This document shows positions 52,989 through 61,351 of a stretch of 64,000 bases of DNA, piece by piece (the stretch's first letter is position 1; each line of letters starts with the position of its first letter). The translations under genes and the position numbers were made by a program. The notes under the pieces are model-generated. The model was given only the letters and a program-made list of their open reading frames with translations. It made no database searches and was not told where the DNA came from. Where the stretch lies: NCBI GenBank assembly GCA_964385055.1, contig CAYLMH010000004.1, forward strand, positions 4,087 to 68,086. The letters are read 5' to 3'. The stretch is from JACRPI01 sp964385055. Lineage in GTDB: Archaea; Nanobdellota; Nanobdellia; Woesearchaeales; DSVV01.

Positions 52989-53639
52989 ATGGACCTTGAA
53001 ACACGGACGTTAGGCGGTGTTGCAGGGGGAACTTATTCTCGAGCAGAAGCTTTGAAACCAGAAAACCCATTTCTTGCGTATCTTACCCTTGCAGGAATTC
53101 CGTATCTGTCGACTGAACAAAGAGAGACCGCAACTTCTTTTTATCGGACATCAGAACCAACAGCAGCAGGAGACGCAGTGATTCGATTGATTGGCAAGAT
53201 GCATGCACATGGCGTTACGCTCAGAAGATTACAAGAACAATGGCCTTATGATTGCATTAAAAGAAAAGGGGATGGACTTTATTTTGCTTTTGATGGAGAA
53301 GAACCTCTTCTTGCAGTTCCTGGTGAATTTGTTCTCGTGGATGACGTATATTTGGAGAAATATTTTGGACAAAAGATTGAGGATGAACGACAAAGACACC
53401 GAGGGATCTGCAATGAGTTGTTCTTTGCTTTAGGAGGAGGTATCGGACGACTTATTGATACAACACCCTGCGAACCATACACAAATCCTGAGCGCGCTCG
53501 ACGGGCTGAAATTTATCTTACCTCGTTCAGAGAAGCATGTCCCTCACCCGCACTTATACAAATGCATGAAGAGGCATTGAGAAAAAGTTCATTCCCGCAA
53601 TTTCTTGACTCCCGGTATAATCCATTTGCAACTCAGTAA
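52989..53639 (+). CDS. Hypothetical protein
   Basis: A 216-residue soluble protein. The central segment Met-His-Ala-His-Gly-Val-Thr-Leu and a later Val-Leu-Val-Asp-Asp-Val-Tyr-Leu faintly resemble the catalytic loop and metal-binding Asp of a protein-kinase C-lobe, but the usual His-x-Asp is missing, so I call no function. TATA (ACTATAAAAAG) is about 38 nt upstream. Confidence 0.65.
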   Translation: MDLETRTLGGVAGGTYSRAEALKPENPFLAYLTLAGIPYLSTEQRETATSFYRTSEPTAAGDAVIRLIGKMHAHGVTLRRLQEQWPYDCIKRKGDGLYFAFDGEEPLLAVPGEFVLVDDVYLEKYFGQKIEDERQRHRGICNELFFALGGGIGRLIDTTPCEPYTNPERARRAEIYLTSFREACPSPALIQMHEEALRKSSFPQFLDSRYNPFATQ

Positions 53640-53672
53640 ACATTTATATCTTCAAATACGATTCTTTCTTCT

Positions 53673-54275
53673 ATGGTTGACCAACAACGTATTGATGAGA
53701 TTGTTCGGTTTTATACACGCTTTTCTGATGAAGAAAGACGGCAGAAAGCAACTTCGATTGGCTGCTATCGACCGACGAGAATGGATTATTTGAAGGACCT
53801 CTTCCATATCTTATCAGAAGAAGGATTTTTGCAGTATGGCGATGTTTTTTTGGATGCAGGAGGTGGTGATGGTCGTGTCGCTGCGCTTGGCGCTGCATAC
53901 AATATGCGAACGTATTCTATTGAAGGTGACAGACACATCCATGCGCTTGCTGAAAGACGAATTGGAAAACTTCGAGAAGAAGGGATTTTACCTGCGGTGA
54001 GCGAATTACCATATCCTATTCTTGCCTGCGGTGATTTCCTTGACATAAAAACGTATGTGCGACTTCCATTGCGCCCTTCTGTTATTGACACCATCTTTAA
54101 TGGAGGAGATAATGAGCTTGCGGTCGCACGGTTTATGAAGCAGCACACAAGACAAGGAACATACATGCTTCTTATGCAAAGTGATGGAGCTGCAGCTGAA
54201 AGAGAACTCCTTCATGTAGAGACGTACAGAGACAGCACGGGCAGAGTTATGGGAAAAATCTTTTCCCTTCACTAA
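53673..54275 (+). CDS. SAM-dependent methyltransferase, unknown substrate
   Basis: A 200-residue class I methyltransferase with motif I Phe-Leu-Asp-Ala-Gly-Gly-Gly-Asp-Gly-Arg-Val (about 59-69), motif II Tyr-Ser-Ile-Glu-Gly-Asp and an Asn-Gly-Gly-Asp-Asn-Glu segment in place of the usual DPPY. TATA (CATTTATATC) is about 30 nt upstream. It lies just before the structured leader region of the peptidase operon, but is separated from it by a promoter. Confidence 0.75.
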   Translation: MVDQQRIDEIVRFYTRFSDEERRQKATSIGCYRPTRMDYLKDLFHILSEEGFLQYGDVFLDAGGGDGRVAALGAAYNMRTYSIEGDRHIHALAERRIGKLREEGILPAVSELPYPILACGDFLDIKTYVRLPLRPSVIDTIFNGGDNELAVARFMKQHTRQGTYMLLMQSDGAAAERELLHVETYRDSTGRVMGKIFSLH

Positions 54276-54289
54276 TTAACCACTTGATA

Positions 54290-54407
54290 GTGATAAAACA
54301 ACGAAACCTTTAAATATAAGCAGGTTTCTTAGTTGTTTTGGAAAGGTTGGGGGCATTTCCTTTGGGAATGTTGACTCCTTTCTTTTTATTGTCACAAAGT
54401 TTCGTTT
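54290..54407 (+). promoter_or_regulatory. Structured promoter/leader region upstream of the peptidase operon
   Basis: A strong promoter CGAAACCTTTAAATATA (54302-54318) is embedded in a hairpin GAAACC/GGTTTC (54303-54308/54323-54328) extended by AACAAC/GTTGTT. Downstream, GAAAGG/CCTTTC (54341-54346/54377-54382) encloses a smaller stem-loop. A later GTTTCGTTT (54399-54407) can also pair with the promoter segment. The arrangement suggests an operator or an alternative-folding leader. A second TATA-like CTTTATTTAAAA lies near 54445. Confidence 0.6.
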
Positions 54408-54530
54408 ACTTCGCACTGAAGTCGTTTGGTCACAACTTATATTAGCTTTATTTAAAAAAATAATAAAAGGATGAATTGTAATGCAGGACTTGCAAGGCGA
54501 TTTTTTGGATGTGTTTGGCGATTAAAAGGA

Positions 54531-55139
54531 ATGAGAAAAATAAAAAGTGAAACTAAAATGAAACAAACAATCAAATTTATTTTTGGCATTGGATTACTCG
54601 CATTTTTTGCACTGATGGTGCTCTTGTTTATGAATAGCGCTGAAACAGAGACTTCTATTGAATATACCTATCCTACCGAAGGTGAATATACTTCTTATGA
54701 AATTGAACATATTGTGAAAGGCTATGAAGGCGCACAATATGAAAGCACAGACTATGGTCTGACTGATGAAGAAAAGCAAGCGATCTTTGAAGCATATAAT
54801 GAGTTGAAGACATTTGAAGCAGAATATGACGAAGCGCGAGACATTGCTTCTGGCGATGACGATCAGACATTCGCAGAATCTGAAGAAGATCGCATCGAGG
54901 AATATTGTTCAGAATATGGCTTTGAAGCATGTTATGATTTTGCATATACCTGCGAAACAGAATGGGAATGTCATTTAGTCAGTATAACTTGCGATGATTA
55001 TGACTATGATCCTGCTAAAGAAATTTCTTGGGGAAAGAAGTATGGCTGTGATTCCTGGAACGTTGTTGTTGCAGAAGAAGATTTTGACATCCGCACTGTT
55101 GATGAAAGTTATTATGAGAGTTATGGGTGGATGAGATAG
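54531..55139 (+). CDS. Membrane-anchored acidic extracellular protein
   Basis: A protein of about 200 residues starting at 54531 or, equally plausibly, at an ATG 27 nt further on. After a basic start comes one hydrophobic helix. The ectodomain is rich in Glu, Asp and Tyr and has six cysteines near the C-terminus. No enzyme motif. It ends 5 nt before the next gene and may be the first gene of the peptidase operon. Confidence 0.7.
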   Translation: MRKIKSETKMKQTIKFIFGIGLLAFFALMVLLFMNSAETETSIEYTYPTEGEYTSYEIEHIVKGYEGAQYESTDYGLTDEEKQAIFEAYNELKTFEAEYDEARDIASGDDDQTFAESEEDRIEEYCSEYGFEACYDFAYTCETEWECHLVSITCDDYDYDPAKEISWGKKYGCDSWNVVVAEEDFDIRTVDESYYESYGWMR

Positions 55140-55144
55140 GAACA

Positions 55145-55735
55145 ATGACAAGAGAATACCTAGAACGGACAAGAAGCTTACGACCAATTATTTCTGCAGA
55201 TACTGCACTTCTAGAAAGAGTTTTAGGAACATTCCAATCAACGTATGAAGATCAAGAACTACCTAATGGCGTCTTGCTCCTTGGAGAAGGAACGCAACAT
55301 AAAGTCTACTGTGTTGGCAAAATAAGAAATCCTGCTACTGAACAAGACCTTTACCTTGCGCTACGCTTGACAAAGAATGATCTCTTAACAGTACCACAAG
55401 AAATACAACCAAACTTATTACTGGAAACTATTGGCGCGTATGAGGGTGCGCATATTCAGGGCCATAATGTTCCTTATTTCACTGCGATTGTTACTGCGAC
55501 GCTTTGGGACGAACCGTTGAGGCATGCAGGAATACTTACTGAAGACTTAACAATGGGAAGACAAAGAGAACTCAAACCTGAACACTCTCATCTTGAATGT
55601 GAATTTTTTTTACGCGATGAACCTAATGGAACAAAGACAAGATTTTTTGTTGATCCCAGTGGTTTTACTCAACTTCCTCATGTAAACACTGGACACTACA
55701 TGTCTTCAGATGCGTTAATACACATAAAAAGATGA
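55145..55735 (+). CDS. Hypothetical protein, weak kinase N-lobe resemblance
   Basis: A 196-residue protein. Residues about 46-55 (Leu-Leu-Gly-Glu-Gly-Thr-Gln-His-Lys-Val-Tyr) look like a glycine-rich loop. A strand ending Leu-Ala-Leu-Arg-Leu-Thr-Lys could supply the ATP-binding Lys, and Phe-Phe-Val-Asp-Pro-Ser-Gly could stand for the metal Asp. The His-x-Asp catalytic loop is not seen. It could be a degenerate or small kinase-like fold; this is a weak inference. It lies in the operon of cell-wall peptidases, 27 nt before the CheR-like gene. Confidence 0.6.
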   Translation: MTREYLERTRSLRPIISADTALLERVLGTFQSTYEDQELPNGVLLLGEGTQHKVYCVGKIRNPATEQDLYLALRLTKNDLLTVPQEIQPNLLLETIGAYEGAHIQGHNVPYFTAIVTATLWDEPLRHAGILTEDLTMGRQRELKPEHSHLECEFFLRDEPNGTKTRFFVDPSGFTQLPHVNTGHYMSSDALIHIKR

Positions 55736-55762
55736 AATAACAGTAATAACAAGGAAACAGCG

Positions 55763-56542
55763 ATGACAAAACTACACAAAGACACTCGCTCTCGAACCAT
55801 TGAACTCGTTTCGAGATTTACAGGCATGGATGCAGCAATTCTCTTTGATCTTTCTGATTCTGCTTGTGTTACAAGCATCTGTACAACGTTAGAACAAATA
55901 GCAGAAGATCCTGAATCGCGAGAAACAAATCTTGCTTCTATTTGTCCTTCGACAACATTTTTTAATAGAAATCTGATAGGAGAAATCGTGTATGCATTAT
56001 GCCCGAGAAATAGAGCGCCTCGAGTTTTATCCGCTGGTTGTTCAACAGGCGCTGAAGCATATTCTATCGCAATGTATTTTGCAGAAGGAGAAAGACTTGC
56101 TGAAACAACAATCGTTGGCATTGACGTCAATCCCGCAGCACTTCGCATTGCAAGAAAAGGATCATATTACAGCCTCAACATTACCGATGAGAGATTACCA
56201 ATAGGGATGCAAAAAAAATATCTCCCTCAAGCTGGTGAAATGTACACTGTTGCTCCAGAAATACGGGACGCAGTGCGATTTGAGGAATGCAGTGTTCTTG
56301 ATGCGGATGCTCTTGCTCGAATAGCAGATCTTCGGTTTGATGTAATTACCTGCAGAAATATCTTAAAATATTTTCCTGATCAAAATATAGAAAAAGCGAT
56401 GTACAATTTGAGAGGAGTTCTGAGCACAGGAGGAATATTACTTCTTGATGTGGAGACTGAAAGAAGAATACAAAAAGCAAGAATTGAAGTTAGAGGATTT
56501 CAAAAGATTGATGCTCCAATTCCTTCGTATGTTGGGGTGTAA
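55763..56542 (+). CDS. CheR-like SAM-dependent methyltransferase
   Basis: This 259-residue protein matches CheR-type O-methyltransferases. It has Ser-Thr-Thr-Phe-Phe-Asn-Arg, motif I Leu-Ser-Ala-Gly-Cys-Ser-Thr-Gly-Ala-Glu-Ala-Tyr-Ser-Ile-Ala, motif II Val-Gly-Ile-Asp-Val-Asn-Pro, and Phe-Asp-Val-Ile-Thr-Cys-Arg-Asn-Ile-Leu-Lys-Tyr-Phe. CheR methylates receptor glutamates, but no chemotaxis genes are visible, so the substrate here is different or unknown. It is separated by 3 nt from the ADP-ribosyltransferase-like gene, which suggests it modifies or supports the operon's effectors. Confidence 0.85.
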   Translation: MTKLHKDTRSRTIELVSRFTGMDAAILFDLSDSACVTSICTTLEQIAEDPESRETNLASICPSTTFFNRNLIGEIVYALCPRNRAPRVLSAGCSTGAEAYSIAMYFAEGERLAETTIVGIDVNPAALRIARKGSYYSLNITDERLPIGMQKKYLPQAGEMYTVAPEIRDAVRFEECSVLDADALARIADLRFDVITCRNILKYFPDQNIEKAMYNLRGVLSTGGILLLDVETERRIQKARIEVRGFQKIDAPIPSYVGV

Positions 56543-56545
56543 ATA

Positions 56546-57220
56546 ATGGTTGCTGATAGATCATCTCTTGAGCAATTTCTTCTCAGAGCAGAAAAACAAC
56601 TTCTTTTTCATGGCGGTGGAATTCCTGGTGTCCGACAATTTCGACCTGCTCTAAATGAAACATTTGGGCGTGGGCTTTACCTTACATCTGACAGAGAACG
56701 TGCGCACAGCTATGCGCTATTTCGCACTCAAACTGAATATGGGGGAGAATGCGATGTAGAAGACATTCCTCCAGAAGGATTTCAACCAACGTGTTATGCA
56801 TTTGAAACAGATGAAACCCACTTCCTGGATTTGAGAACAGAAGAAGCAATGAAAGCAGTTCTTCCTTTTTGGAGAAAATATCTTGTTGATAATAGAGGAG
56901 AAATCCTTGAAAGTTCACGAAGATATTTCAAACCAGCTCTTGTTGAAGTTATGGTTTCTTGTGTTCTTGCAGATATGGATCGCGTCCTGCGATGGAAATT
57001 TGAACGAATAACAAGATACGCGTTTCTCGAGCCGCAGAGCTATCTTAATGAAATTCTTAGCACATATTTACAGAGTAATGGGTTTGATGGGATTATCGCA
57101 ATAGAAGGAAATGATCGAACTGGAACAAAAGAAACAAAGAAAGGGGACTCTTGGGTTGTTTTTGATCCGATGAGAGCGCGACTGGTAGAAGAGTATAAAG
57201 TAGCGAGTGTTGGTGAGTAA
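56546..57220 (+). CDS. PARP-like ADP-ribosyltransferase fold protein
   Basis: A 224-residue protein with the NAD-binding half of PARP/DUF3990-type transferases: Leu-Leu-Phe-His-Gly-Gly (His22), then Phe-Gly-Arg-Gly-Leu-Tyr-Leu-Thr (Tyr45) with Arg-Ala-His-Ser-Tyr-Ala. The closing strand is Ser-Trp-Val-Val-Phe-Asp-Pro-Met-Arg near residue 205. The usual catalytic Glu before that strand reads Asp-Ser, so it may be a mono-transferase or inactive. It has no signal peptide. It sits between the CheR-like gene and the M23 peptidase with 2-3 nt gaps. Confidence 0.65.
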   Translation: MVADRSSLEQFLLRAEKQLLFHGGGIPGVRQFRPALNETFGRGLYLTSDRERAHSYALFRTQTEYGGECDVEDIPPEGFQPTCYAFETDETHFLDLRTEEAMKAVLPFWRKYLVDNRGEILESSRRYFKPALVEVMVSCVLADMDRVLRWKFERITRYAFLEPQSYLNEILSTYLQSNGFDGIIAIEGNDRTGTKETKKGDSWVVFDPMRARLVEEYKVASVGE

Positions 57221-57222
57221 AA

Positions 57223-57792
57223 ATGACCTACATTCTTCCTTTTTCAACAGTTCCTGAAGTCACTCAAGGGTTCTTTGGAGGGTATAGGCGAAGATTTTTG
57301 GGAACACACAGAAAATCTAGAACTGAAAAACATGATAGCACATACGCGATAGACTTTGGATTAGAAGAAGGAACACCGCTTCGCGCCGCTCGCGCAGGAT
57401 TTCTTGCGGATTGGCGAGACTCTGGAAGACTTAATTATGCGGATTTTCTGGAATGGAATGCAAACCCTGCATTACGAAAAAGAGCAACAAAAGAAACAAA
57501 TTACGTGACCATCTGCCATGATGATGGAACATTCGCTATTTACGCGCACCTTTATTTTCAAGGTGTTGATTATGAGTTAAAAGAGCGTTGGAAGAAGACA
57601 GGAAGAATGACTCGAGTAGAGCAAGGACAACCTCTTGGATGGAGCGGAAATACTGGATTATCAACAGGACCACATCTTCATCTTGTTGTTTGTAAAGGAA
57701 CCCCTGCAGAATCGGTGCCTATTAGATTTGAGAATTATCAAACAACATTAGACGATAGAATCCTTTTTCCAGAATTACATGAGGGAAAATAA
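57223..57792 (+). CDS. M23 (LytM/lysostaphin-type) metallopeptidase
   Basis: A 189-residue peptidase that would cut peptide crosslinks, classically in bacterial peptidoglycan. Zinc ligands are His37 and Asp44 (Lys-His-Asp-Ser-Thr-Tyr-Ala-Ile-Asp-Phe-Gly) and His153 in Gly-Pro-His-Leu-His-Leu; catalytic His109 is in Tyr-Ala-His-Leu. An insert of about 35 residues (60-95) separates strands. There is no recognisable signal peptide, so export would need another route. It overlaps the operon frame with 2-nt gaps on both sides. Confidence 0.92.
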   Translation: MTYILPFSTVPEVTQGFFGGYRRRFLGTHRKSRTEKHDSTYAIDFGLEEGTPLRAARAGFLADWRDSGRLNYADFLEWNANPALRKRATKETNYVTICHDDGTFAIYAHLYFQGVDYELKERWKKTGRMTRVEQGQPLGWSGNTGLSTGPHLHLVVCKGTPAESVPIRFENYQTTLDDRILFPELHEGK

Positions 57793-57794
57793 AA

Positions 57795-58724
57795 ATGAGC
57801 AGCAAAAAAACACTTCTTGAAATAATTGCAGCAGGAGCATTTGTTAGTTTTATATCTCAATCCTCAGCAGAAGCTGCTCCTCACGCACCACAAGTCGCAG
57901 TTGTTCAAGCAACACCACTTCCTCAACCGTTACGTCCAGTACTTACAATAACAGATGGTGATCCAACGCTTCCAACAGCATATTATTTATTTGATGTCCA
58001 TTATGATCTTGATTTAGCAATTCAAGTTTCAGACGCACGATTTTTACTCTTTGATAAAATTCCAGAAGAAAGGCGTGCTGAAATAGAGCGTGGAGAAGAA
58101 TTTGTGCGCAGCGCGCTTACTTGCCAGACACAAATGTACCGTACACTTGAACAGTTGCATCAAGAGAAGAAAATAAGCCTTCTTTTTGAAGAAGGAGAAC
58201 AACATGGGACAGCAGTGGATTATTCTCCGTTTATCAGCAAGCCGCTTCCTGACCTGAAAACAGCTACACCTCAAGAACAGAATGATTTTTTAAGGAGAGA
58301 ACTTTCAGAGATAATTAAATATCAACTTCCTTTTGGAACAGGAGTTTTTTCTGTTCTTTACGATTTTCCTTCTTTTGGATTTGAATCAATAGACATTAAT
58401 ACACTTTATGAGATAGCACACGAGGCAGAGACTGCATATAGGGCGGCATCGAGTTATTTTGTAGAACATGGTAATGATCCAACATACCTCACGTTAAAGG
58501 CAAAATATAGTACTGCCATGAAAAAAGTGGTGGCAATAGATAAACAAAGAAGTGATGCTGCGTATGATAATTCACTCTCCTTTGCAAAAGAATGGCTGCA
58601 AGAACATCCTTCTTCACCTAAAGGATATGTCGTTAACATAGGAAAAGCTCACGAACTTGATATACTTAGACGATTTATAGATAAAACACATCCAAACGCA
58701 GTATTTTATACATGTGAGGGATAA
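57795..58724 (+). CDS. Secreted protein of unknown function
   Basis: A 309-residue exported protein with a signal peptide: Lys-Lys start, hydrophobic core, Ala-Glu-Ala-Ala near 30. It resembles that of the VanX-like protein downstream. The mature part has Phe-Asp-Val-His-Tyr-Asp, a helical centre, Phe-Glu-Glu-Gly-Glu-Gln-His-Gly, and ends Val-Asn-Ile-Gly-Lys-Ala-His-Glu-Leu. The spaced His and acidic residues faintly recall ChaN/TraB-like or esterase folds, without a firm match. It lies 2 nt from both neighbours in the operon. Confidence 0.75.
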   Translation: MSSKKTLLEIIAAGAFVSFISQSSAEAAPHAPQVAVVQATPLPQPLRPVLTITDGDPTLPTAYYLFDVHYDLDLAIQVSDARFLLFDKIPEERRAEIERGEEFVRSALTCQTQMYRTLEQLHQEKKISLLFEEGEQHGTAVDYSPFISKPLPDLKTATPQEQNDFLRRELSEIIKYQLPFGTGVFSVLYDFPSFGFESIDINTLYEIAHEAETAYRAASSYFVEHGNDPTYLTLKAKYSTAMKKVVAIDKQRSDAAYDNSLSFAKEWLQEHPSSPKGYVVNIGKAHELDILRRFIDKTHPNAVFYTCEG

Positions 58725-58726
58725 AG

Positions 58727-59470
58727 ATGACAACCAGAAGAATTTTCCTCGAAATGATTATTGCAGGCGTTCTTGTACCTCGCACTACTTTCGCAGCAAC
58801 AAATCCGTTTGTCAGTGTAGAAAGATACTCTCAAAATAGAAACGCTCCTGTTCTCGTAGATCCCGTTTACGCAACAACAAGAAACTTTATGGGAAAAGTA
58901 TTGCCTGGTTATGAAGCAGCAAAAGCATGGACACATCCGGAAATTGTTGAAGATCTCATTCAAGCAAATGCTACACTCAAACAATATGGACTCCAACTTC
59001 TTGTCAAAGACGCATACAGACCCATACGAGCATCAGAAGCAATGATGCAGTGGGGAAGAGAACAAGAACAAGCAGGAAAAGGAAAACATGTTGGTACGTG
59101 GGTTGCTTATATTAACGGAACAGAAGGGAAATATTCTGGACATAATTATGGAAGAACACTTGATGTGACTCTTGCAACACTGAACGGTCAAGAAGTTTGG
59201 ATGGGTTCGCAGTTTGATGAATTTTCGCTTTATTCTGAATTTTATAACGCGCGAGACAAAAAAACAGAAGATGATACAATGGCTTTCGCAGGAAGAGGAT
59301 ATTTTGTACATCCAACAAAGAATATATTGGACTTGCGAGAACTTCTCCGAACAGTGATGAGTACCTCTTTTACCCCCTACTCTTTATCAAGAGAAAATAC
59401 AGCAGAATGGTGGCATTTTAGTTCAAAGAAAATCGCTGCGACAAAAGCGTATGATGACGCGATTCAGTAA
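58727..59470 (+). CDS. VanX-type D-alanyl-D-alanine dipeptidase (M15D)
   Basis: A 247-residue exported peptidase. A twin-arginine-like signal (Thr-Arg-Arg-Ile-Phe-Leu-Glu) ends at about residue 24. Zinc site residues are complete: His139 and Asp146 in Ser-Gly-His-Asn-Tyr-Gly-Arg-Thr-Leu-Asp, and Glu227 and His230 in Glu-Trp-Trp-His. The Arg of Asp-Ala-Tyr-Arg-Pro (96-99) stabilises the transition state in VanX. Family enzymes cleave D-Ala-D-Ala, a bacterial wall precursor not known from archaea. It belongs to the tightly spaced operon. Confidence 0.92.
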   Translation: MTTRRIFLEMIIAGVLVPRTTFAATNPFVSVERYSQNRNAPVLVDPVYATTRNFMGKVLPGYEAAKAWTHPEIVEDLIQANATLKQYGLQLLVKDAYRPIRASEAMMQWGREQEQAGKGKHVGTWVAYINGTEGKYSGHNYGRTLDVTLATLNGQEVWMGSQFDEFSLYSEFYNARDKKTEDDTMAFAGRGYFVHPTKNILDLRELLRTVMSTSFTPYSLSRENTAEWWHFSSKKIAATKAYDDAIQ

Positions 59471-59482
59471 AGAAGTGACCTC

Positions 59483-60163
59483 ATGCGACAACTCATAACA
59501 GCAAAATACCAAGCAGAATATTGGCATGACACTCATGGAGATATGTTTCACGTTGTTAGGGATATTGTTCGCACAAAATTACCTGTTCCTCTTGACATCG
59601 CAGTGATTAGTTCTCCAAGATTTCCATTTCCGTTAGAAGGAACTCCTGAAGAAGTAATTTCCGCAGAAAGAATTGATGCGCTTCTTCAAAATCTGAATAG
59701 ACAATATGAAGAACCGACGCATGGAAAACTTCACTTTCAACTCCGTGGTCTTGCGTACTATAATGAGGAGAGTTTTCCTGAATACTGCCCTCTTGATTCC
59801 ATTGCAACAGATGAACAGCATGCTTCTATAGGATTCACTGTTCGAATTATTCCTTTTTATCAGCCTTATACAGGAGAAGATAATCCTTTTTTTGGTCCAG
59901 TTACTGTAGGGCCAAGCGGTCGTTATCATGCACGAGGACTTATCGATATGCATGCGGAGACCGTTGTTTTATTAAGAACATATCCTTCACTTCTTGCGCA
60001 TGAGATAGGTCATGGAATTTTTGGGTATGGACATCATCTTCCAGCAAAGGATTATTTAAATGAAGGGGAATGTATTATGAACGCAGATAATTATTCGCAA
60101 GCTCCATTCCATTTTTGTGAGGGAGATAAACGTACTTTGGAGAAACTTGTTTCATTTTCGTAA
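59483..60163 (+). CDS. Metzincin-like zinc metalloprotease
   Basis: A 226-residue protein with His173-Glu174-x-x-His177 followed by Gly and His184/His185: HEIGHGIFGYGHH, one residue longer than the usual HExxHxxGxxH spacing. A Met-turn-like Cys-Ile-Met-Asn (about 197-200) follows. It has no signal peptide. It is the last gene of the operon (12 nt after the VanX-like gene, 34 nt before a separate promoter). A zinc protease function is likely; the substrate is unknown. Confidence 0.8.
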   Translation: MRQLITAKYQAEYWHDTHGDMFHVVRDIVRTKLPVPLDIAVISSPRFPFPLEGTPEEVISAERIDALLQNLNRQYEEPTHGKLHFQLRGLAYYNEESFPEYCPLDSIATDEQHASIGFTVRIIPFYQPYTGEDNPFFGPVTVGPSGRYHARGLIDMHAETVVLLRTYPSLLAHEIGHGIFGYGHHLPAKDYLNEGECIMNADNYSQAPFHFCEGDKRTLEKLVSFS

Positions 60164-60196
60164 CTTATTTAAACTCTTTCTTCACTAGAATCAAGA

Positions 60197-61351
60197 ATGA
60201 ATAAAAAAATGTTTCTTTTTTGTTTGGTTTTTATCACGTTTCTTCTTATCCTTTCTTCCTGCGCTGACAAAGAAAAGCAGGAAATGCAGAATCTCACTAA
60301 ACAACCTCTGCAACAATCAGCGCAAGGACAAATGAACCAAACAAAGCTTTGTGGAGATGGGACTTGTGACGCTGCTGAACAGAAAAACGCAAGCATGTGT
60401 CCAACAGATTGCTCTGATGAAATAGCTGAAGAAGAAAGCGCTGATGAAACTGAAGAGGAAGAAGATACAACTGAAGAAAGCGAAGAGGAGACCACAGAAG
60501 AAACAGAAACCTCTGAGGGAGCATCCTGCTCAGATGATACCGACTGTGACGATGGTTATTACTGCAAAGATGACGCGTGCACAAAATCATTAGAACTCAA
60601 AGATAATGTTCAACAGAATTTGTATGACCAAATTGATGCAGTAGAAGATAGAAGTGATTCTGTATTCAACCCATTTGATAACGTCTATGAATTCCTTGAA
60701 AGTAAAGAAGATAACATGACTGAAGATGACTATGATGAGATTGATGAAGCAATTGATTCATACTATGACGAAGTAGAAGCAGATGTAGAAGAGATTACTG
60801 ATGAATTAAACATAATGACTGGGGAAGTTGCATCGCTTACGACAGCAGAACTTGAAGAGTTTAACGACCAACTTGAAACATTACGAGATTCACTCAACAC
60901 GCTTCGCGATGATGTTTTTGAACAGCTTACTGAATACTTTGTTGATGTTTATGAAGCAGCAGACATCGAAGGTCCAGACCTCTTATTTAGAGGCGTCGTC
61001 TTTAGCCCAGATGCTTCCAATGAAGATGGCACATTCACGCTCACTGTCAAAAATGTAGGAACAGATGATGTTGAAGATGACTATGAAATTGAAATGCGCC
61101 TTGTTATTGAAGGATCCACTGTTGATACCTGCACAGAAGACGGCGATGGCATGGAAAGTTTAGAAGAGGAAGAGATTTCTTGTGATTTTGATATTTCTGA
61201 ATATTACGAAGCACTTTACGATGAAGAAGAAGATAGTCTTGATGTTGAAGTTCGTGTTGAAATAGACAGTGGAGAGACAATTGAAGAAATCAACGAAGAG
61301 AATAATGATGTAAATTATGAAACTATTTGGACTATTGAAACGTTTGAATAA
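60197..61351 (+). CDS. Very acidic surface lipoprotein
   Basis: A 384-residue protein with a lipoprotein signal: hydrophobic core and lipobox Leu-Ser-Ser-Cys (Cys22). Two small Cys-rich modules follow (Cys-Gly-Asp-Gly-Thr-Cys and Cys-Ser-Asp-Asp-Thr-Asp-Cys) around a Glu/Thr-rich linker. Then come a helical acidic middle and a C-terminal CARDB-like beta domain (Thr-Val-Lys-Asn-Val-Gly). A TATA (ACTTATTTAAAC) about 30 nt upstream gives it its own promoter. It is probably extracellular. Confidence 0.82.
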   Translation: MNKKMFLFCLVFITFLLILSSCADKEKQEMQNLTKQPLQQSAQGQMNQTKLCGDGTCDAAEQKNASMCPTDCSDEIAEEESADETEEEEDTTEESEEETTEETETSEGASCSDDTDCDDGYYCKDDACTKSLELKDNVQQNLYDQIDAVEDRSDSVFNPFDNVYEFLESKEDNMTEDDYDEIDEAIDSYYDEVEADVEEITDELNIMTGEVASLTTAELEEFNDQLETLRDSLNTLRDDVFEQLTEYFVDVYEAADIEGPDLLFRGVVFSPDASNEDGTFTLTVKNVGTDDVEDDYEIEMRLVIEGSTVDTCTEDGDGMESLEEEEISCDFDISEYYEALYDEEEDSLDVEVRVEIDSGETIEEINEENNDVNYETIWTIETFE

